From Sulfurimicrobium sp031426915 (lineage in GTDB: Bacteria; Pseudomonadota; Gammaproteobacteria; Burkholderiales; Sulfuricellaceae), in NCBI GenBank assembly GCA_031426915.1, contig JASJPB010000012.1:57683-121682 (forward strand): 64,000 bases of DNA, written 5' to 3'. This document shows positions 39,101-42,100 of this stretch, piece by piece; position 1 is the stretch's first letter, and each line of letters opens with the position of its first letter. The notes under the pieces are model-generated. The model made no database searches and was not told where the DNA came from. It saw only the letters and a list, made by a program, of their open reading frames with translations. Made by a program: the position numbers and the translations under genes.

Positions 39101-42100
39101 CGCCGACACCACATCCTGGCAAGCCAACAGCAACGTCGAATTCGACAGGGCAGGGCAGGCCACCCTCGGCGAATCCGCCACTGCCCAGGCTCATCTCGCC
39201 CAAGGCTTCACCCTCAACCCCGGCGACCGCACCCTCAGCTTCACCGTTGACGAGAACATGGAGGCCAACGGCATCAACGGCCCCTCTGACGCCTTCGAAG
39301 TCGCCCTGCTAAACGCCAACACCGGCGCCGCCCTGACCGGCACCGACGGTCTCACCCAAAGCGACGCCCTGCTCAACATCCAGACCGACGGTACCGAACA
39401 CACCGCCTCCAGCGTCCACAGAGTCCAAAACGCCGACGGCAGCACCACCTACCACATCGACCTCGAACAGGCATTGAACGCCGGCGACCTCATCACCGGC
39501 ACCCCAGCCTTGCTCAGCTTCGACCTCATCGGCTTCGGCGGCCAGCAAAGCCAAGTCACCCTGCGCGACATCCGCCTCAGCCGCGACCCGCTCGCCCTGG
39601 ACGACACCATCACCACCGACGAGGACACCCCCGTCACGCTGGCACCGCTCGCCAATGACCTGCTCCAAAGCGGCGAAACCCCAGCACTCGAACTCACCAA
39701 TCAGCCCGCCCACGGCCAGCTCACCCAAAACGCCGATGGTACCCTGAGCTATCAGCCCGACCCCAACTGGAACGGCAGCGACAGCTTCAGCTACCGATAC
39801 AGCGTCACCGACCCGCAAAGCGGCGAACTCCTCTCCAACCAAGCCACCGTCACCCTCACCGTCAACGCCGTCAACGATGCCCCCACCGCCCCCGACGGCA
39901 CCGCCACCATCATGGCCGGCAAACCGCTGGTGCTTGATCTTCTCGTCGGCGCGCAAGACATCGAAGGCGACCCGCTTGCAGCCAGCATCCTCACCCCGCC
40001 CACCCACGGCACCCTCGAACAAAATCCGGACGGCACCTGGACTTACATCGCCGACATCACCTACTTCGGCGACGACGCCTTCACCTACCAGATCAGCGAC
40101 GGCCAAGCCGCATCGGCCCCTGTCACCGTGAGCCTCGCCGTCACCCCCGCCAACACTGCTCCAGTGGCAAACGACAGCATGCTCCAGATGAACGAGGACG
40201 GCAGTCTCACCCTCGATCTCGCCGCCTTCGGCCTCGACGCCGAGAACGACACGCTCACCGGCACCATCACCGCCCAACCGGCCCACGGCACACTGACGCA
40301 AAACGCCGACAACACCTGGACCTACACCCCTGAAGCCAACTGGAACGGAACGGACGAAATCCGCTTCACCCTGAGCGACGGCAAGCTATTGTCCAGCGAG
40401 GCTGTGCTAACCCTCAACGTCACGCCCGTCAACGACGCCCCCACCGCCGGCGACCAACAACTCACCACCGGCGAGGACACCCCGCTCACCGGCAACCTGC
40501 TGGCCACCGCCTCGGATATTGACAGTACAACCCTCGTCGCCCAAATCGTCGCCGGTCCGCAACACGGCCAAGTGAGTCTCAACCCGGACGGCAGCTTCAG
40601 CTACACCCCCTCCGCCGACTACTTCGGCCCCGACAGCTTCACCTACCGCATAAACGACGGCGAACTCGACTCCAATCTCGCCACGGTAAACCTCACCGTC
40701 ACCCCGGTGAACGACGCCCCGGTTGCTCAGGACGGCACGGCCACCCTCGATGAGGACAGCAGCGTCATCCTCGATCCGCGCAGCCTGGGCCTCGACATCG
40801 ACAGCCTCGCCCTGACAACCCTGATCGTCAGCGCTCCGACGCACGGCAATCTCACGGCCAACGCCGACGGCACCTGGACCTACACGCCGGAAGCGAACTA
40901 CAACGGCAGCGATAGCTTCACCTACCAGCTCAACGACGGTGAACTCATGTCCAACGAAGCCACGGTCACATTCACCGTCAACGCCATCAACGACGCGCCA
41001 ACCCTCATCGACCAAAGCGCCACCCTGGCCGAGGACGGAACCCTCACGCTCCACCCCGTAGGTTGGGCTGACGCAGGAAGCCCAACAGCAGTCGCCCAGG
41101 ACATCGACGGCGATATACTCACGGCGCGCATCATCGCCGGCCCGAGCCATGGCACGCTTGCCGTCAATCCCGACGGCAGCTTCACCTACCGTCCCGCCGA
41201 CGATTACTTCGGCAGCGACAGTTACACCTACGTGGTCAACGACGGCACAGTGGATTCCAATGTCGCCACCGTGAGCCTGACCATCACCCCGGTCAACGAC
41301 GCGCCGGTCGCCCAAGACGGCAGCGCCATCCTGGCCGAGGACGGCAGCATCAACCTCGACCCGCGCAGTCTCGGCCTGGACATCGACAGTCCGGCCGTGA
41401 CAACCCTGATCGTCAGCGGACCGATACATGGCAGCCTTACGGCCAATACCGACGGTACCTGGACCTACACGCCGGAAGCCAATTACAACGGCAGCGACAG
41501 CTTCATCTACCAGCTCAACGACGGCGAACTTGCATCTAACCCGGCCACCATCACCCTGACCATCAATGCCGTAAACGATGCGCCGACCCTGGCCGACCAA
41601 GCTGCCACGCTGGACGAAGATGGCAGCGCCACGCTGCAACTGCTTGCGACCGCCCAAGACATCGACGGCGATTTCCTCACTGCACGCATCATTGCCGGTC
41701 CGAGCCACGGCACGCTTGCCGTCAATCCCGACGGCAGCTACACCTACCGCCCCGATGCCGATTACTTCGGCGACGATAGCTACACCTACGTAGTCAATGA
41801 CGGTACAGAGGATTCCAACGTCGCCACCGTGAGCCTGACCGTCACCCCGGTCAACGACGCCCCCGTCACACGAGACGGCAGCGCCACGCTTGACGAGGAC
41901 GGCAGCGTCATCCTCGACCTGACAAGCCTTGGTTTCGACATTGATAACGCCATCATTACGTCCGCCATCGTCACCGGCCCGGCCCATGGCAGCTTGACCC
42001 AGAACGCCGATGGCACCTGGACCTACATCCCCGATGTCAATTTCAACGGCACCGATACCTTCACCTACCAGCTCAGCGATGGTGAACTCACGTCCAACCA

